Notes under the pieces: generated by a model
What the model saw: only the letters and a program-made list of their open reading frames with translations
Database searches by the model: none
What the model was told of the DNA's origin: nothing
Translations under genes and position numbers: made by a program
DNA from: JAFGJQ01 sp964495075
GTDB lineage: Bacteria > Planctomycetota > Phycisphaerae > UBA1845
Length of the DNA stretch: 64,000 nt
Assembly: GCA_964495075.1 (NCBI GenBank)
Contig: CAZBUJ010000022.1
Span: 1-64,000 of the forward strand
Reading direction: 5' to 3'
Shown here: positions 35,803 to 44,034 of the stretch, piece after piece
How the letters are laid out: every line of letters begins with the position of its first letter
Position numbering within the stretch: the first letter of the stretch is position 1

Positions 35803-37026
35803 CTATCCGGCTCCGATGTGGGCCCGATGGCCGGACGGCGACCGGGCCGCGGCCATGGCCTGCTCCAGGTCGGCGATGAGGTCATCCGGGTCTTCGATAC
35901 CGACCGAGATGCGAACCAGCCCGTCCGTGATGTGGGCCCGTTTCCGCGCGTCGGCGCCCATGGACGCGTGGGTCATGCTGGCCGGGTGCTGGATCAGCGT
36001 CTCCACGCCGCCGAGACTCACCGCCAGTCCGCACAGCTTGACCGCGTTCATCATCGCGCGGCCGGCTTCGATGCCGCCCTTGAGCTCGAAGCTGATGACC
36101 GCCCCGCCGCCGGTGGCCTGCTTGCGCCCGATCTCGTACTGCGGGTGGCTCTTGAGGCCGGGGTACCTCACCCACTCCACTTCCGCGTGGGCTTCGAGAT
36201 ACCCGGCGATTTTCAGGGCCGATTCGCAATGGCGCTTCATGCGCAGGGCGAGCGTCTTGATCCCGCGGTGCACGAGAAACGCCTCGAACGGCGGCAGCAC
36301 GCCGCCGAGATGGTTGAGGACCTTGCGGAACGCGGTGTACTCATTGTCGTCCTTGACGACGATGATGCCACCCACGACGTCCGCATGACCATTGATGAAC
36401 TTGGTCAGGCTGTGCATCACGACGTCGGCCCCCCGCTTCAGCGGCTGCTGGAGGATCGGGCTCATGAACGTGTTGTCGACCACGACGGAGGCGCCGTGCG
36501 CGTGAGCGATGCGGCTGACGGCCCCGATGTCCGAGATGACGAGGGTGGGGTTGCCGGGCGTTTCGAGAAAGACCACCTTGGTGTTGGGGCGCATGGCCGC
36601 CTTGACCGCCTCGAGGTCGGACGTGTCGATCATGGTGGCCTCGATCCCGAACCGCGGCAGGATGGTCTCGACGAGGGTGCAGGTCGGGCCATACACCGTG
36701 TCGGCGCAGACCACGTGATCGCCCGATCGGGCGAGGGCGGCCAGGATGGTGTGGACAGCCGCCATTCCGCTGCCGGTGGCCAGTGCGGCGTGCCCGCCCT
36801 CGAGCTGGGCGATGGCGTTTTCCATGGCCTGCACGGTGGGATTGAGCATACGAGAGTAGATGTATCCTGGCTCGCGTCCGGCGAAGATCGCGGCCCCCTT
36901 CTCCGCGGATTCGAACGCGAAGGTGGAGGTCTGGTAGATCGGCGGCACGAGGGGGCGAAACTCGTACGTGCGGAGCCCGGCGTGCACGGCCTGGGTGTCG
37001 ACAGCAAGGTGATCGTGAGGGTCCAT
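35803..37026 (-). CDS. PLP-dependent transsulfuration enzyme (methionine gamma-lyase/cystathionine gamma-synthase family)
   Basis: A 407-residue Cys/Met-metabolism PLP enzyme. The PLP lysine is K209 in HSLTKFINGHADVVGG. Other family motifs are PPIYQTSTFAFES, YIYSRMLNPTVQAMENAIA, VFLETPGNPTL and SLGGVETLIQHPASMTH. Whether it is a lyase (methionine to methanethiol) or a synthase acting on acyl-homoserine cannot be settled: the site that is Cys in typical methionine gamma-lyases reads Pro-Thr here (VYGPTCT). ATG 37026 gives the standard length; the frame is open to 37224. Confidence 0.88.
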   Translation of the reverse strand: MDPHDHLAVDTQAVHAGLRTYEFRPLVPPIYQTSTFAFESAEKGAAIFAGREPGYIYSRMLNPTVQAMENAIAQLEGGHAALATGSGMAAVHTILAALARSGDHVVCADTVYGPTCTLVETILPRFGIEATMIDTSDLEAVKAAMRPNTKVVFLETPGNPTLVISDIGAVSRIAHAHGASVVVDNTFMSPILQQPLKRGADVVMHSLTKFINGHADVVGGIIVVKDDNEYTAFRKVLNHLGGVLPPFEAFLVHRGIKTLALRMKRHCESALKIAGYLEAHAEVEWVRYPGLKSHPQYEIGRKQATGGGAVISFELKGGIEAGRAMMNAVKLCGLAVSLGGVETLIQHPASMTHASMGADARKRAHITDGLVRISVGIEDPDDLIADLEQAMAAARSPSGHRAHIGAG

Positions 37027-37219
37027 CGATGTTACCCTTGATGCGGCGTGACCGAGGCTGCCTGTGGAGAGCCGCAGGAACAGGATTTCCACCCTTCGCT
37101 GAGAGGGCCGACCATGGGTGCCGCGCGCGTTGCGTCCCCGGGCAACGGGCTCCGGACGGCGGCACGGCGGGTCCGGGAAAAGTCCGCCGATTTCCATCCT
37201 CGCCGGACGACGTCGATTG

Positions 37220-37314
37220 GTCAAGTCGGTCGCCGCGTCGCGTCGGACGCTGCGTCAAGTCGAACGCCGCGTCGCCTCGGACGCCGGGTCAAGTCGGACG
37301 CTGGGTCGCGACGG
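37220..37314. repeat. 34-bp tandem repeat, about 2.8 copies, before tRNA-Gln
   Basis: Units begin with GTCAAGTCG at 37220, 37254 and 37288. Units 1 and 2 share the internal CGCCGCGTCGC and TCGGACGC; unit 3 is shorter and diverged. The array lies between the PLP-enzyme start and the tRNA promoter. Confidence 0.8.
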
Positions 37315-38991
37315 TGGCCGCTTGCATGGTCTGCGAGGGGGGGCTAGACTAGGGTGACCATTGGCCTGTGGTGCAACTGGCAGCACGTCTGACTCTGGAT
37401 CAGAAGGTTCCAGGTTCGAGTCCTGGCAGGCCAGTTTCCCCCCGGTGCCCTGGCGTGTACAACCATGCCCCGGAGCACCACTTACGGCGTTCGTCGCGGA
37501 ACCGCGCACCGACGCCGGTTGCCCCCCGGAACCCCTCATAACCCCACGATGCCCAGCCGTAGCGCAAGCAGAAGTACAAGCCGAGGCCATTCGTTTCGGT
37601 TTACCAGCCCGCTTTGGTGTCAAGTCCGTGTCACTACCCTCGGATTGCTCGGGCGCCGCCCGCACCGCCGGCGTGCGGTCCGGCACGGGCCGGCCGTCGG
37701 TGCCGGTTTTGGCCGCTCGATCCGGCTCGGGCGATTCGCCTTCACAGGCCGGGCCCAGCGGCAGCGCCGGCACCTCAGTGGCCGCAACCGCGGTGTCCCC
37801 TAGCCCCAGATCGTTGTAGGTGGTGGCGAGCAGCCCCGGCGTGGCCAAACGCATGTGAGCCTGGGCCACGGAGAACGCGACGCCGGACCGCAGCCATCGT
37901 GTCCCGGTCGTAACTCGGAAGCTGTGGAGGTCCGCCCGCCGACCGTGCTCATCAATCTTGGGAATGGATGCCACGGCCAGGTCATGATCGAGCGTCCGCA
38001 AGAAACTGCGGTGTTCGGGGACGCGCAGCAACTCGCCCTCAGGATCCAGACGCATCAGGAGCGGCCCTCCCGCTTCGCTGGCGCGGCTCTGCGCGTCGCG
38101 CAGGACTTCGGATGCCCATTCGTTCAACGCGGCCGCCAACGTCGGCGACAACGCGACTACGGCCGTTTTGCCGGACTTGGCCGAGGCCGCGTCCAGACGG
38201 ATGCATGGCGACTTGCTCGTCAGGTCGAAGTCGCGTACCCGGCGCGATCGCAGTTCGTCGCAGCGTAAGCCGGCATCCGCCAGCACGGCGTAGACGAGGG
38301 CTCGTTCTCGGCCCACTCGCAACAGCGCGTCGCGCCGCTCGGGACGCTCGGCGAGAGCCGCCAGCCCGCGCTCAAAGCACGCCGGCAGCGTCTCGAACGT
38401 GATCGACTCCTTGGGCCACCTCCGCCGATCGTCCAGATCCTTCGAGTCGTCATTGTCGGCTGGGGGCACCTTCTGACGACCGCACTCGGCAATACCACGC
38501 TTGCGGGCGGCCTCGAACAACCGCTCCAGCTCGTCATCCGTGTACCCTCGACGCGGTCGGGTGGGGTTTGCTTTCTCGTCCCGCAGCGGTGGCCCCTGCA
38601 GTGGGTTTGTTCGCAGCCGGTTGGTTTCGACCGCCCACCGCACGAAGGCTACCAGGGTTTTGACGATGGCATTGGACGTCCTCGCCCCCAAGCCATCGGC
38701 GGCCTGGTCATCGACCCATTTCTGAAGGCGTGGCCGGTTCACATCCCGCAGGCGGGCGAACCCGCAAGCCTCCACGATGCGGTAAAGGTAGGATTTCGTT
38801 TGAGTTACGTGCTTGGGATCCAGCTGGGGGCGACCGCCGCGGCCTGGCCGTGCGCGCATCACGGCAACGAACGCTTCAATATGCTGTTCGATCGGTTCCT
38901 CCGCGGCGGATGCGGCGTCCAGCTCGCCCTGACCCAGGACGCCTGCCGCGATCTTGTCGCTCTTGATCCCCCATTCGGCGGCCTTCTGCAT
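37255..38991 (-). CDS. tyrosine recombinase/integrase, N-terminus probably lost, C-terminus antisense to tRNA-Gln
   Basis: A phage-type integrase: N-terminal SAM-like core-binding domain, then a catalytic domain with the first Arg in AGLRCDELR (38263-38265), a Lys in ASAKSGKTAVV, HSFRVTTGTRW (H-x-x-R) and the Tyr in TTYNDLGLG. The last histidine motif, normally GH or RH, reads MRLATPGLL, so a catalytic His seems replaced by Leu. Sequence of integrase character begins near 39024, but without the usual first 40 or so residues; ATG 38991 is the first start inside the conserved part (the frame is open to 39174). The frame continues through an Ala/Gly/Pro-rich tail and antisense through tRNA-Gln to a stop at 37255. 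It is probably the agent, perhaps inactive, of integration at this tRNA. Confidence 0.75.
   Translation of the reverse strand: MQKAAEWGIKSDKIAAGVLGQGELDAASAAEEPIEQHIEAFVAVMRARPGRGGRPQLDPKHVTQTKSYLYRIVEACGFARLRDVNRPRLQKWVDDQAADGLGARTSNAIVKTLVAFVRWAVETNRLRTNPLQGPPLRDEKANPTRPRRGYTDDELERLFEAARKRGIAECGRQKVPPADNDDSKDLDDRRRWPKESITFETLPACFERGLAALAERPERRDALLRVGRERALVYAVLADAGLRCDELRSRRVRDFDLTSKSPCIRLDAASAKSGKTAVVALSPTLAAALNEWASEVLRDAQSRASEAGGPLLMRLDPEGELLRVPEHRSFLRTLDHDLAVASIPKIDEHGRRADLHSFRVTTGTRWLRSGVAFSVAQAHMRLATPGLLATTYNDLGLGDTAVAATEVPALPLGPACEGESPEPDRAAKTGTDGRPVPDRTPAVRAAPEQSEGSDTDLTPKRAGKPKRMASACTSACATAGHRGVMRGSGGQPASVRGSATNAVSGAPGHGCTRQGTGGKLACQDSNLEPSDPESDVLPVAPQANGHPSLAPPRRPCKRPPSRPSVRLDPASEATRRST
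37322..37350 (+). promoter_or_regulatory. promoter of tRNA-Gln
   Basis: TTGCAT (37322-37327), 17 nt, TAGACT (37345-37350), with the tRNA 5' end 12 nt after the -10. Confidence 0.6.
37362..37433 (+). tRNA. tRNA-Gln (anticodon CTG)
   Basis: The 72-nt sequence folds into a full cloverleaf: acceptor TGGCCTG/CAGGCCA (7 bp), D-stem GTGC/GCAC, anticodon stem TCTGA/TCAGA with loop CTCTGGA and anticodon CTG at 37395-37397, and T-stem CCAGG/CCTGG with loop TTCGAGT. CCA is not encoded beyond the final A. The integrase gene lies directly on its 3' side, so its 3' end is the likely attachment site of the accessory region. Confidence 0.95.
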
Positions 38992-39055
38992 CGCCGCCGT
39001 TTTGTCGGCGCATCCGGTCGATGGCAGCACAACGGTTCGTGCCTCACTCGACGGT

Positions 39056-39805
39056 ATGCATCCGATCGATCCGGAGGTCCCCCTGGCGACTGGAGAGATG
39101 AACTGGTACTTGTCCCCTTCCGACGACGGCCAGTTGCTGTATTTTGTGTTGCTCCGCGTCCTCGGCGATGACAACTACGTCTGCCAACTCGACCTGAAAT
39201 CCAAGACGGTCAAGATGCTCAGGAGCGTTTTTCCGGCGGGCATTGACGTCGACCGTGGCACCGGCGTGGTCTACACACCGCGGTTCGCAGGCGGAGGTAA
39301 GCTGACGCGGATTGATGCCCAGGATTTCGAGGGCAAGGTGAACTCGTCCTTTCAGGTGAGCCACCGCTATACGCGAGCCGACCTGTCACCGAACCGAAAG
39401 AAGCTCCTGCTCACGATGGGTGAGTTCGAGAACGAACCTCCAATGGCCGTGCTGGACCTGAGTACCGGCAAGGAGGATATCCTGCCTGGGCATGGTTCAT
39501 ACGCTGCGTGGGCGAGTGCATCGTCGATCTTCTTCGTACGGGGCTCGCGGGAACTTTGGCGATACACGCTTGGTGATCCCGCGCCGAGCCGGGTGATGGC
39601 CGTCGACGGCAAGAAGGCCCTCGACAAGGGAGGTTACGCTGCGCCTCCGGTCTGCTCGCGAGATGGAACATGGGTGGCGTGGCAGTGGGCAGCCAAGGAC
39701 ACGTACGGCGATCAGCGGATGGGGACCGTTCTAATCGATCTGCATGCCGGTGAGTACCGAAGACTGGACGACGACTGGTGGCACAACGTAGCGTGGGGCA
39801 ATTGA
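39056..39805 (+). pseudogene. beta-propeller (WD40/TolB-like) protein, N-terminally truncated
   Basis: About 250 residues of propeller-type sequence with repeating blades (YLSPSDDGQLLYFVLL, ADLSPNRKKLLLTMGE, VCSRDGTWVAWQW). No signal peptide or first blades are present. The recognisable part starts near 39050, exactly where the head-to-head integrase frame loses its own N-terminus, so both genes look cut at the same junction. An in-frame ATG at 39056 could still allow translation; the frame is open to 38954. Confidence 0.6.
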
Positions 39806-39959
39806 GGTTCTGGTGTGCGTCAGAGTCACTGTTGGTTCATTCCGTGCTCTCCGACTGTCCTTCTTGCTGAGTTCGACCTCAGCTGGTGGCGGGAGTCCTA
39901 CGTATGACGAAGCGAAAGCCATAGCACAAGCAAGATAGATCCCCAAGCAGGAGAATAAA

Positions 39960-40145
39960 ATGCGTAGCAAGTACTGGCCATTGGGGGTCCTCTGTACGAT
40001 ACCCCTTATCGCGGGTTGCGATCCCGGGAAACTGTTCGAGCAACACTACGTGCTGGAGATTACCGAGGTGGGCTCCAACGAACCTGTTGCTGGGGCTCTG
40101 ATCGTCTTGAGCCGTGCGCGCCCGTTTGGGCCCAACTGCTCGTAG
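39960..40145 (+). pseudogene. truncated lipoprotein gene
   Basis: AGGAG 6 nt before ATG 39960 supports translation of a signal peptide with lipobox (LIAGC, C20), then EHYVLEITEV-like sequence reading LEITEVGSNEPVAGALIVL, the start of a beta-sandwich resembling carboxypeptidase-regulatory domains. From about 40105 the frame enters antisense transposase DNA and stops at 40145. The rest of the gene is missing. Confidence 0.6.
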
Positions 40146-40750
40146 AACGGCCGGATGTCTGCCCGACCGCGGCCACGCCCCACCCACAGCACCTGCTTGC
40201 GATAGGGCTCTACAACGACCGTGGCGTAGCGCTGCCCCTTCTGGATCGCGAACTCATCCATCGCGATCACTTCGATTCCCGTCAGATCCGCCGGGCCCAG
40301 CGTGCGCTGCAGATGCTCCTTGTGCAGCCGTTTGACCGTTACCCAGTGCAGATCGTAGAACTCAGCGACCTGCTTGAACGGTAGCACCGCCGCCAGCCGC
40401 ACGACGCTGTCCGCGAAGCGTCGCGTGAACCGGGCCCAAGGGTCGAGCCAGTCCAATTGCTCCACCCGTGGTCCGCAGTCGGGGCAGTTCACGCGCACCC
40501 GGTGCACGAGCAGCCACGTCTCGGCGTCGAGGACCGGCAAGTCGCGCACCCACCGCTCGGTCGTCTCGTGGATTGTCGCCACGACTTGGCCGCAGCCGCC
40601 GCATCGGCGGGGATGCTGGGGATCCGGATGAAGCTCGATCCAGATCTCCGACCTCTCGCCACATTGTTGCTCCATGGAGGCCCGACCCACCGTGCCAAGC
40701 CGGTAACCTTCCCAGCCCCCGAGCAGCTCGCTAAGCTCATGCGTGTCCAA
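40046..40750 (-). pseudogene. ISL3-family transposase, C-terminal half deleted
   Basis: The 234-codon frame starts MDTHELSELLGGW. It has the ISL3 zinc-binding head (CGGCGQVV ... VNCPDCG), a helix-turn-helix region (FYDLHWVTVKRLHKEHLQ) and the first catalytic Asp region (EVIAMDEFAIQKGQRYATV). After GRADIRPFYEQLGPNGRARL it runs into lipoprotein antisense sequence, so the rest of the DDE domain, including its second Asp and Glu, is gone. The transposase cannot be functional. Confidence 0.8.
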
Positions 40751-40845
40751 CGGCAGCCTCCTGCATCTTGAAGTCTTGGAACAACAACAAGATACGCAGA
40801 GCTGCCGTTGGGCATCATCTGCTCCCCGCTAATGTGTGAAGAACC
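40105..40845. mobile_element. remnant of an ISL3-family insertion sequence
   Basis: It contains the 5' part of the transposase and one end. The terminal inverted repeat is AATGTGTGAAGAACC at 40831-40845 (reverse complement GGTTCTTCACACATT, like other ISL3 ends). The other end was lost at the junction near 40105. Confidence 0.6.
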
Positions 40846-41130
40846 AATAAATGGCGGTATCATCCGGAAGACGACACGCATAACCCTCACTGGGATGTGC
40901 GACCACGAAAAGGGTCCAAGAAACGGGTTCCAGTGAAGCCAGGGGAGCCGGCGATCAAAGTGCCCATGGCTCCTTGGTGGGCGTGCTGGGGCCAGCATCT
41001 GCCCAGCGACCGGACAATCCGGAAAGTCCAAACCGGTCTTGAGTATGTGGGCGCGGGAGCAGCATGTGGAGCCCTGATTCTGGGTACCGGGGGAGCGGCA
41101 GCCCCCCTCGTGGTGGCGCCAGCGTTATAG
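40846..41130 (+). pseudogene. C-terminal remnant of a polymorphic-toxin/Rhs-like protein
   Basis: Directly after the ISL3 end the frame reads KWRYHPEDDTHNPHWDVRP, then a basic stretch (RKGSKKRVPVKPG) and a hydrophobic Gly/Ala-rich end (VGAGAACGALILGTGGAAAP). The H-P-H-W-D element is typical of C-terminal regions of polymorphic toxins and Rhs-type proteins; that similarity is from recognition, not a search. A TGA at 40837 inside the IS shows that the 5' part was cut off by the element. GTG 40897 could start a 77-residue peptide. Confidence 0.5.
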
Positions 41131-41178
41131 CGCACCGGCTGGCTGTCGAAGTGTGTCTGTGTCACAGGAGGCACTGCC

Positions 41179-41811
41179 ATGCAGTTCTATACGAGCACGG
41201 TCAGCTACGCTCAAACGACATTCCCGAAGAACAAGGCGTGGGATCCAGATGTGTTGCCCGCGTCCCTGCAAACGGACGTCTGTTTCGCCAGCATTGCAGT
41301 GGTACCTGAAGGGAAGCATGATGTCACCGCATGCGCCGGGTTCGAAGCGCAATGGCGACGCGTCGTTCCAGGAGTTCTGTCATCGCTCGAAGCACCAGAA
41401 CTCGCATGTTTTGTGTGGGCGGTTGGACCGCTCTTAGATGATGGACTGATAAGAGTATTTCCGCATATCGTAAGCATAGGCAATGACATAGCTCGTTATT
41501 CAATCGAGGGTGTGGATTTCTTGGAGGAGAGTGGGTATCGATACGGGCGAGTGGTATTTGAGTATCGCCGTGATGCGTATGAGGAGTTGATGGCTGACGA
41601 CGGTATTGACCTGGAATACACGAAGCTGTACGTGATGTTTTTTCCGGAAGCATGCGTTGCTGAGGCTATTTCAAAGTCGTTTGATGAGATTGGCATTCGA
41701 TGGATCGTCGAACACAATTGCCTCGCCCTCGCTCCGTTTAGACACTTCGAAGGCTATTATCTAGTGGGGCGCACGCGCACGGTGGACGCAGCCCTGAGAC
41801 GTGTTGAGTAG
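41179..41811 (+). CDS. hypothetical protein, possible immunity protein
   Basis: A 210-residue soluble acidic protein with AGGAGG 7 nt before ATG 41179. I do not recognise the family. Its DNA is clearly more AT-rich than the backbone, with codons such as ATA and TAT that neighbours avoid. It follows the toxin-like remnant by 48 nt on the same strand, the usual place of an immunity gene; this is the only basis for that suggestion. It ends 8 nt before the IS3 element. Confidence 0.6.
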   Translation: MQFYTSTVSYAQTTFPKNKAWDPDVLPASLQTDVCFASIAVVPEGKHDVTACAGFEAQWRRVVPGVLSSLEAPELACFVWAVGPLLDDGLIRVFPHIVSIGNDIARYSIEGVDFLEESGYRYGRVVFEYRRDAYEELMADDGIDLEYTKLYVMFFPEACVAEAISKSFDEIGIRWIVEHNCLALAPFRHFEGYYLVGRTRTVDAALRRVE

Positions 41812-41827
41812 GATTGATTTGTTTCAA

Positions 41828-42923
41828 TCAAAGTGAGACAGTTTGCCGCTTCGGATAAGTGACGGTTTCCGCCTCCGCCCAGGGCAGGAGACGCTGCCGC
41901 AGCCTGATGTTCTCCTGCTTGCGCAGCTCCCTGGCCGTTCTCAACGTCCGGCGACGCTCGGCCAGCAACGCCTCCGGATTCCCTCGATAGTAATCCACCG
42001 GCCGCAGGAACGACAACGCCGAAGGTAGTGTCCGTCAAGTTGCGCACATTTGAATGCAGCCATCCTGTGTAAGCGTCCGACGAACGCAGCCGCACGTGGT
42101 TGTAGTCGTCAATGATCTCCGCGATGACCGCCCGGGCCTGCACGAGATCCTCCAGCTCATGCCCGTCGAGCCGCTCGCCGATCGTCCGCTGGCATCGCTC
42201 GATTTCGGCATTGTCGGTCGGCGTGTGCGGACGGATCTTCTTGTGCGTCACCCCGGCCGCCCGCAACGTCTCGGCGAACTCCCGGGAGACGAACCCCGAC
42301 CCGTGATCGCTCTGAATGTCCGGCCGCACGTCGCCATCGAGCGTTTCCAACGCCGCGGCCGCCTCCGTGGCCACGCTCAGGCCACCCATCCAGGCCAACA
42401 GCTCATGATGCACGATGTACTGCGAGTAGACGTCCAGGAAGCTCAGCAGGTAATAGTTCCGTGGGCCCACCCGCACGTACTTGATGTCCGTCTGCCACTT
42501 CTGGTCAGGCCGCGTCGGCGATGCCTCCCGACCGGTGCTCCCGGCCTTGGTCTTCGGCGTCCACCGGCAGACCAGGTCGGCCTCCCGCAGCACGCGATAG
42601 ACGCTTGACGGCGACACGCCACACACCCCCTCGTCCAGCATCCGCCAGGCCAGTTCGCGATGACGCACCGCCGGATGCTTCAGGGCGTAGGCCCGGATGG
42701 CTCGGCGTTCGGCCTCCAGCAGTTCATACAGCGAACCGGTCGGGGCGCGGGCCGTGGGCCGGTCCCACGCGGTCTGCTGCCGCCAGCGGTAGTAGCTGCT
42801 GGGCGAGATCTCCAGGATGCGCAGCGTTCGCCGGATCGACCAGCGGCTTCGTTGTTCCGTTTGCTCCACCAAGGCCATCACCTCACACTGCAGCTCGGGC
42901 GGGAGCTGCGGGTGGTCGCTCAA
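41828..42923 (-). pseudogene. IS3-family transposase OrfB, disrupted near the C-terminus
   Basis: The frame from TTG 42923 encodes an rve-type integrase domain: Asp in KWQTDIKYVR, Asp in IQSDHGSGFVS and Glu in DNAEIERCQRTIG. Shortly after DDYNHVRLRS the frame is broken by a foreign stretch (42024-42085). The genuine C-terminus (FLRPVDYYRGNPEAL to KRQTVSL) continues in another frame to the stop at 41828; the unshifted frame reads on to 41757 through the IS end. The catalytic residues are intact, but the protein is not made whole. Confidence 0.8.
42024..42085. other. about 62-nt insertion inside orfB
   Basis: Removing this stretch joins DYNHVRL directly to SALSFLRPVDYY and restores one frame. 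It begins GGTAGTGTCCGTCAAGTTGC and ends near CGTCCGACGAA. The first bases GGTAGTGT match the flank and tip of the IS3 right end (minus strand), suggesting the scar or end of another insertion sequence. Confidence 0.55.
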
Positions 42924-43221
42924 TCCGAGAGCGTTTTTTTAGATCGAGGATCTCCGCGGTGATCTCGGCGATCACGCCTTTCATCCGTTGGTTCTCCGCT
43001 TCGAGCTTCTCGACCTTCGGGTCGGCCTGGCCGTTGCGCTGGCGGGCGAAGATGGCCTCGGCCGACCCCATGAGTTGTTTGCGCCACTGGTAGACCTGGT
43101 TCGGGCTGATCCCTTCGCGGCGGCAGATCGCGGCCACCTTGCCGTCCGACTGGAGGGTCTCCAGGACGATGCGGAGCTTCTGGTCGGCGGTCCATTTGCG
43201 ACGACGTTTCGGGTTGCTCAT
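42883..43221 (-). CDS. IS3-family OrfA (HTH transposase subunit)
   Basis: A 112-residue protein starting MSNPKRRRKWTADQKLRIV, with a helix-turn-helix (AAICRREGISPNQVYQWRKQ) and a leucine-zipper region (KLEAENQRMKGVIAEI). Near the end is a run of seven A residues (minus strand, about 42940-42934). In frame 0 it reads KKRSRIERP and on. A -1 shift gives KKTLSD and a stop that overlaps the TTG of orfB, the likely ancestral end. Confidence 0.8.
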   Translation of the reverse strand: MSNPKRRRKWTADQKLRIVLETLQSDGKVAAICRREGISPNQVYQWRKQLMGSAEAIFARQRNGQADPKVEKLEAENQRMKGVIAEITAEILDLKKRSRIERPPAAPARAAV

Positions 43222-43449
43222 AACGGTTCCTCCTCGCGACCTCGCGCCTCCCCCGCGCTGGGATGGGGAAGGAAGGGGGAGCCTGAGGGGGGAACCTTGG
43301 GGCCATGGTTCCCCCCTCGGGGCCCGCCCGCGAACCGTCACTATACCAGAACGCCCGATTGTCTCACTTGCTTTGAAACACTACCCCGTGAACGCCCTGG
43401 ATGCAAAGCAGCAGCGCGGTAGGATGCCTGCAGACGTCGGGGGCCGGTC

Positions 43450-43785
43450 ATGAGACGACGCTCACGAACACGACGGATTCTGAAGTGGGTGGGGCTACTC
43501 GGCACAGTGCTGGTCGCCTGCGCCTTTTTCGCCTCCGGGTTGTACGACGCACAACTATACTTTCCGGAAACGGCGCGGGGCCAGTACTCACTCGCCATCC
43601 GGTGCGGTGAACTTGCCCTTTGGCTAGAGCGGAACGATACCAGTTTTGACCCGTGGTCGTGGACGTGTTTCCGGCGTGATGAGTATACGCTCTGGTGGCT
43701 GCCTCCTGCATGTCGATACTCAGTCCAGTGCTATTCCGTGACGTGCGTCTCTTTGTACGTACCCTTTATACAGCCTCTGTGCTAG
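43450..43785 (+). CDS. small single-pass membrane protein, unknown
   Basis: The 111-residue protein has a very basic N-terminus (MRRRSRTRRILKW), one transmembrane helix (about 13-32) and a Trp/Cys/Tyr-rich C-terminal part ending SLYVPFIQPLC. It resembles the short, often duplicated tryptophan-rich membrane proteins of planctomycetes in layout only. It starts 70 nt after the IS3 element. Confidence 0.45.
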   Translation: MRRRSRTRRILKWVGLLGTVLVACAFFASGLYDAQLYFPETARGQYSLAIRCGELALWLERNDTSFDPWSWTCFRRDEYTLWWLPPACRYSVQCYSVTCVSLYVPFIQPLC

Positions 43786-44034
43786 ACAAGCACCCTACAC
43801 TGGTGAGCGTGAGCGAAATCCCGCAAATCAACACCCGTGTGCCATATCCTCGCATAGCTGCCACCGCTTCCTCCTCGGTTTCTCACGACTCTGAGCGACG
43901 GGTCGATTCTATTGTCACTACAAACTCATGACCATTAGTCCTCCATGACTCGCGCACGCGTCGGCGCAGCTGCTCCCTGTTCATACAGAGCACGCCGATC
44001 GCCTTCGCACCAACGAGCAATCAGCGTTACGCGT

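Larger units (their letters stand above)
41820..43380. mobile_element. IS3-family insertion sequence
   Basis: About 1560 bp bounded by imperfect inverted repeats: the left end starts TGTTTCAATCAAAGTGAGACA at position 41820 minus its last base, and the right end reads TGTTTCAAAGCAAGTGAGAC on the minus strand from 43380; 18 of the first 21 positions match. It contains orfA and orfB in two overlapping frames. I see no convincing target duplication (GATT on the left, CTAC on the right). Confidence 0.8.

Noticed and set aside
37362..37433. Protein-coding signal from the conserved-looking peptide DSNLEPSDPESDVL
   Set aside because: It is the antisense translation of the tRNA, a known source of false conserved peptides; kept only as a point about the integrase frame.
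39731..39970. Minus-strand frame with a signal-peptide-like start
   Set aside because: Antisense to the end of the propeller gene and the lipoprotein leader; not consistent with the clear plus-strand genes.
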